Shown: positions 59,612 through 64,000 of the stretch, in pieces
Position numbering within the stretch: position 1 is the stretch's first letter
How the letters are laid out: every line of letters begins with the position of its first letter
The notes under the pieces: model-generated
Seen by the model: the letters and a program-made list of their open reading frames with translations, nothing else
The model's database searches: none
Told to the model about the DNA's origin: nothing
Translations under genes and position numbers: made by a program
Assembly: GCA_019454045.1 (NCBI GenBank)
Contig: SKCR01023424.1
Coordinates: forward strand, 1-64,000
DNA from: Zanthoxylum bungeanum
Lineage: Eukaryota; Streptophyta; Magnoliopsida; Sapindales; Rutaceae
Reading direction: 5' to 3'
Length of the DNA stretch: 64,000 bases

Positions 59612-62437
59612 ATGTCGAGGCGTCCAGTGAGTTCAACTCGTCGATTTGTTGACTCTGGAAGCTTTCCGTTTACTGGCGCCTTGCACTCTAAATCGCGATC
59701 TTCACCTCTGTTATCCGTCGGCCTTGTCCTCCTCGTACTGTCGCTCGCTCTTTTCTTATTATATTTTTATTCTTTTTGCTATTTTTCTTTTCGATTTTTA
59801 ACCCCACCTTTGTTTCCTCATTATCTCACAGGGAGCATTCCTAATTATCGGTTATGCTTGCAGTGGCTCAGGTCAGTACACGTGTCATGATTCATTCTAG
59901 TGTAGTTCTAGTTATTAGAAATGGCTATATAATTCTGAAATACAATTTTTTTTTTTTTTTTTTTTCTAATTCAGGTATATTTGGAGGTGATAAAGCAGCT
60001 GTTAGCAGGATCGAAGGTAAATTGTGTTTGCTTTTTTTTTTTTTTGCGTTGTGTTTAATTTATCAGAATTTTGATTTAGTATACTATAAAGGTTGCTCTT
60101 TGTTTCTGCTTTATCATAAATGAATCTAGTATAGTGTGTAGGGATTATGATCTGTATTTTAATTACTCAAAAATGGATTTTGAGATTTTACTTGGAGTCA
60201 TTGTCTGTTATTCTGTTGTTTTTTACCAATTCTCGGATGGGGTGGTGATGGTTGCGGAGAGTACTCTGAGTGAATTAGATTTGTTAGATCCTGGTATCAC
60301 GTTCAGATTGTCATCGGTCTCTGTCTTTCAATCTGTTCCCTTTCATTTTAGCATAGTCTCCTTGAGATAGCCTCTCACTGCCATCTTCCTCGTGCAAGGA
60401 GGGCACAACTCGTCAACTCCTACCTGATTTATTTTTTGTGTGCCTTGTCTCATAATCTCAGATCCTAGTGGTGGTGGTGACTGCTGTTATTTGTCATATT
60501 GGTACGCTAAATTGATTAAAACAGTCAAGTAATTTGGCTGAGATATGTCTATAGAGTATAGACTATATGTTGAAGATCAATTTAGCTTTTTATTGTTCTT
60601 CGCCCCCTGCTCTACCACATCCTTTAATTGATGCCTGTTCTGGATAAGATTTCAACTTCAATCTTTTGCAATTTATCCCTGTTGGTTCAGTGCCTTGAGT
60701 TCTATGTCTGCCCACCTCAACAATATATTCAGAGTGTATGATCGGTTGCCTATTTGAGCCATTGAAGTATGTGATAAGTTTATTTAATCTATTAGATTTT
60801 ATTTCCATATCCAGTCATGGCTGAATTTATTGCCAAAGCTGAGGTCTTTACTTTTGTTACAATAGAACAAAATTTTCGTTTTTGACAAATATAAGCAATG
60901 TGCCTTTACAAAGTTTTTTTTATTTGAATATTGATTGAATTTCTTTTATTCTGTAGGTGACTTTTCTTGCACTTCAGAAATCCAAAGAGCTATACCCATC
61001 CTTAAGAAAACATATGGTGATAGCATGCGCAAAGTTTTACATGTGGGCCCCGACACCTGTTCAGTGGTCTCTACGTTGTTGAAAGAAGAGGAAACTGAAG
61101 CATGGGGTGTGGAACCATATGACATAGAAGATGCAGATGCTGGGTGCAAGAGCCTTGTGCAAAAAGGTGTTGTGCGTGTGGCTGATATCAAGTTCCCCCT
61201 GCCCTACCGGGCAAAGTCCTTTCCTCTCGTTATTGTATCAGATGCTCTGGATTATCTGTCCCCAAAATACCTAAACAAGACTCTTCCGGATTTGGCGAGG
61301 GTGGCTTCTGATGGTGTCGTTATTTTTGCTGGTAATTCCTTTATGATTCACCTCATGAAACTCAATTCAGATACACACACAGAGATATGTGCATGTATAT
61401 ATGCCTAATTGGACTTGCAATAAAAGACAGTTAAGTTAGTTTCTCTCAGTCCCTTTTGTGAATTGAGCATGCACAAAACAACTTCTGAGAGAGCATCTCC
61501 TAGCAATGGTGTATTAAATCAAAACCATAAGTCCATAATACCAAGCTAACATTCTCCATACTAATTCCCTTTCATCATATTCAATGATTAGTACTTGTAT
61601 GACTCGTGCTTTCCCATAGGCTACCAACGTTGTATTCCTCCCCTATATTGATAGTCTCTATTGTTTACTTATTTAATTTATGTTTTCAGGTTACCCTGGT
61701 CAACAAAGGGCTAAAGTTGCAGAATTGTCCAAATTCGGCAGGCCGGTAAGTGGCTGATTGCTGCTTTTGTTATAACTTAGCACTCTGCTCTGACTTGATA
61801 AATGGCAGTAGAAGTGGCTATAAATTAACTTTTTAAAGTTCTTGTCATAACCTCGAAACAAATTTTTGACTATTTACAAACGGAATAATTAAAAGAGAAA
61901 GGATGATTCAAAAAATCAATAATTTGAATTCTGTCTTGATTGGGCCTGACTTAGATTATTGACTTTTAAATTCAAAACCAGCGAGCAATAAAGATTCTAA
62001 AGAAGGTAACAGCCAGTGAATAGGATGCTGATTACAAATAAAAGAACCAAATTAACAAAGAAATACACAGCACTTTAATGATACAAATAAAGACAGTAAT
62101 GAAGGATAGTTGAAACAATTAATGCCTGAAACTAAGAAATCTTCAATTACACGACTATGATATCATTTCTGCCCTATTTGTTCTTGGTTCAATGTATTTT
62201 GGTTGTTTTCTGAGTACATATTCAGTCTTAACATTGGTTTCACTGTTCGTTCTTACAAATCATATTTCTGGTTCATGTTTGAAGGCCAAAATGCGAAGCT
62301 CGTCCTGGTGGGTTCGCTTTTTTGTGCAGACAAGCTTGGACGAAAATGAACTTGCTGTAAAGAAGTTTGAGCAGGCCACATCCAAGAAGTCATACAAGCC
62401 AAACTGTCAAGTATTCCACCTCAAACCATTAAGATAA
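59612..62437 (+). CDS. CGR2: CGR2/CGR3-like Golgi pectin (homogalacturonan) methyltransferase
   Basis: Putative S-adenosylmethionine-dependent methyltransferase; Arabidopsis CGR2 and CGR3 act in the Golgi in homogalacturonan methyl-esterification. Exons: 59612-59734, 59832-59871, 59975-60016, 60957-61331, 61690-61745, 62285-62437; 262 aa, frame intact. Visible: basic Ser/Arg N-terminus with SLHSKSRSS-like ALHSKSRSSPLLS, a membrane anchor (LLSVGLVLLGAFLIIGYACS), then VLHVGPDTCSVVSTLL and EAWGVEPYDIEDADAGCKSL (methyltransferase fold), VADIKFPLPYRAKSFPLVIV, SDALDYLSPKYLNKTLPDLA, and the C-terminal SSSWWVRFFVQTSLDENE. Two micro-exons (40 and 42 nt) encode the anchor and linker. Length and order fit the family closely. 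The neighbouring HflX and PPR genes match Arabidopsis At3g49710-49725 order, from memory. Confidence 0.93.
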
Positions 62438-62957
62438 AAGATTCACAAGGATTTCACCATTTTGTCCACTTTAAATTAAGAACTCCACAGGAAAGGGGAC
62501 TGCAAAACAAAATATTGCTTCCATATTAGACACTTATATCAGTTGGTTATTGAATTTGTGACGATAACATTATACAATAAATATTTATTAATTTAATTAG
62601 TGGAAAATATAATTGTTTTCATGTATGCATTGAATTTCAGTTTGCAATTCTGTGATTTTGCTCTATCTGCAACTTTATTTTATATCATTTATCTGCCATA
62701 GTTCCAGTATGAATTGGAATTATGAAAAGATGTTTTAATGCATGTCAAATGCTAGGGTTACAAAATTCCAGTAATATGATGCGTTCATGTGATTGAAAAT
62801 TCAGAGCTTTGAATTGAATGCTTAACAGAAACTCGATGACCTTTTCTTTTATCATGATTGGTGACAGTATATGCCTTTGTTCAGTATCCTGCGCCTTCGG
62901 CCAACTGCTAATAGTCACGTGAAAAAACAAAACCAGAAGATTGGATCTCAAGCATTG
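62438..62957. other. Convergent 3' region between CGR2-like and DYW-PPR genes
   Basis: 520 bases between two facing stop codons, presumably 3' UTRs. AT-rich, nothing else recognised. Confidence 0.6.
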
Positions 62958-64000
62958 TCACCAATAATCCCCACAAGAGCACCGTCCGTCCTTGAAACAA
63001 TGAAATCTATGGGTATCTCTGACAGTGATTTCCCTCCCAGAAATAGCAGAGATAAATTTGATGGCATTGTGGCAATCCCCACATATTCTCAAGTTCTTCA
63101 TCACGAGTATTGGCTCTCCATCTTTAGTCGAGAGCAGTCCAAATGCGACTGCTAGTTTCTCACTGTGATGCACTAGCCGCTTCTCCTTCTCTCCATGCCC
63201 TATCTCGTCCTCCTTGACCAATGCCCATCTCACATCAGGCACATATCCGGCTTGCTTCATCTTCCTTGTCATCTCCTCCAGGTAATTGTGAATTTCCTTG
63301 ATCATCGGATGTGAGCCATCTTCAGCTACAAAAACATGTATCCTCTTCTTTACCTCAATCCAACTAAAACCTGGTTTCTTCTGCACTCCTCTATCACGCA
63401 TCAGCTTCCTGATTGCGGCTACCTCTTCCCATTTACCAGCACTAGCATAGATGTTCGCAAGCATAACATATGGAACAGCATTTGAAGGTTCCAGTTGAAT
63501 AAACTGGTTGGCTGCTTTGACAGCTAGGTCCATGTTTCCATGTGTTCTACAGGCACCAAGCAGTGAACTCCAACTGATGGAGCTAAGGCTGAAAGAAGGC
63601 ATTGTCTCAATGAGTCTCTCAGCTTCAGTCAGCTTGCCAGCTCGACCCAAAAGATCGATCATGCATGAGTAATGTTCTCCTTCTGGTTCAATTCCAAACT
63701 TATCTTTCATCATGCTAAAATAATTTTGACCCTCCTTGACTTTTCCTGTGTGCGCACATGCAGACAGGACGGACACAAAGGTTATATTTTTCGGGGGAAT
63801 ATTTGTTTCCAACATCCATTCAAAGAGACGCAATGCCTCCATCTCAATCCCATGTTGAGCATAGCCTGCAATCATTGAATTCAATGAGACAGTATTATGC
63901 TCGGGCATCCTATCAAATAACCGTCTTGCATCTTCAAGGTTTCCACATTTTGAATACATAGCTACGAGGGCGTTATTTACTGAAACCCGATTGGAGCGAA
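62958..64000 (-). CDS. PPR protein, DYW class (3' part; runs off window)
   Basis: C-terminal ~347 residues of a DYW-type PPR protein; the frame is open to the window edge, so the start lies beyond 64000. These proteins specify and perform C-to-U editing of organellar RNA. Visible in order: PPR repeats (NNALVAMYSKCGNLEDARRLF, split, then SVLSACAHTGKVKEGQNYF), E and E+ regions (PYVMLANIYASAGKWEEVAAI, KKPGFSWIEVKKRIHVF), then the DYW deaminase with zinc-binding/catalytic HSEKLAVAFG, the CGDCH motif in LRICGDCHNAIKFIS, and the terminal CSCGDYW followed by TGA at 62958-62960. All deaminase signature residues are present. From memory it corresponds to Arabidopsis At3g49710. Confidence 0.92.
   Translation of the reverse strand, partial: RSNRVSVNNALVAMYSKCGNLEDARRLFDRMPEHNTVSLNSMIAGYAQHGIEMEALRLFEWMLETNIPPKNITFVSVLSACAHTGKVKEGQNYFSMMKDKFGIEPEGEHYSCMIDLLGRAGKLTEAERLIETMPSFSLSSISWSSLLGACRTHGNMDLAVKAANQFIQLEPSNAVPYVMLANIYASAGKWEEVAAIRKLMRDRGVQKKPGFSWIEVKKRIHVFVAEDGSHPMIKEIHNYLEEMTRKMKQAGYVPDVRWALVKEDEIGHGEKEKRLVHHSEKLAVAFGLLSTKDGEPILVMKNLRICGDCHNAIKFISAISGREITVRDTHRFHCFKDGRCSCGDYW

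Overview
This is a stretch of a plant nuclear genome, most likely a eudicot. Ten multi-exon or long single-exon plant genes sit in AT-rich, transposon-dense DNA. They have GT-AG introns (three look GC-AG), and the window also holds tRNA-derived SINEs, MITEs and Copia LTR retrotransposons. No bacterial or organellar operon is present.

Layout, left to right. 1-2.1 kb: a SINE and a hAT-type MITE. 2.1-8.4 kb (+): a DEAD-box RNA helicase of the DDX56/RH16 type with two apparent single-base deletions. 8.4-13.0 kb: repeat-rich intergenic DNA. 13.0-16.3 kb (+): squalene epoxidase (sterol/triterpenoid pathway), with a truncated SINE whose target duplication ends in the candidate start codon. 16.8-19.1 kb (-): an E-type PPR protein. 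19.7-26.1 kb (+): a complete but coding-decayed Copia element (Copia-1) with 5-bp target duplications. 27.3-35.2 kb (+): a membrane-anchored GH9 endoglucanase whose fourth intron holds a second Copia element (Copia-2, antisense, RT core deleted). 36.1-38.0 kb (+): a P-type PPR protein. 38.9-42.0 kb (-): a DUF21/CNNM plus CBS membrane protein with LINE, MITE and SINE fragments in its introns. 44.2-57.2 kb (+): an HflX-type GTPase whose 6.3-kb intron carries a very young Copia element (Copia-3, sense) and whose later intron carries a hAT transposase relic. 59.6-62.4 kb (+): a CGR2/CGR3-like pectin methyltransferase. 63.0-64.0 kb (-): the 3' part of a DYW-type PPR gene that runs off the window.

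The genes do not form one pathway. From memory, the right half (DYW PPR, CGR2, HflX, P-type PPR, E-type PPR) resembles the Arabidopsis block At3g49710-At3g49740, with a GH9 gene, a DUF21-CBS gene and transposons interspersed. That points to conserved microsynteny expanded by transposable elements.

Most interesting observations. (1) Copia-1 has no initiator-Met primer site where one is expected. Instead, 2 nt after its 5' LTR lies a 15-base perfect reverse complement of a segment inside its own LTR, which suggests self-priming or a U5-leader stem. (2) The same element has about seven ~53-bp leader repeats built on the palindrome CGTTCGAACG. (3) The SINE insertion at the squalene epoxidase start creates an upstream ORF. 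(4) Three candidate GC-AG introns occur, two of them adjacent in the HflX gene.
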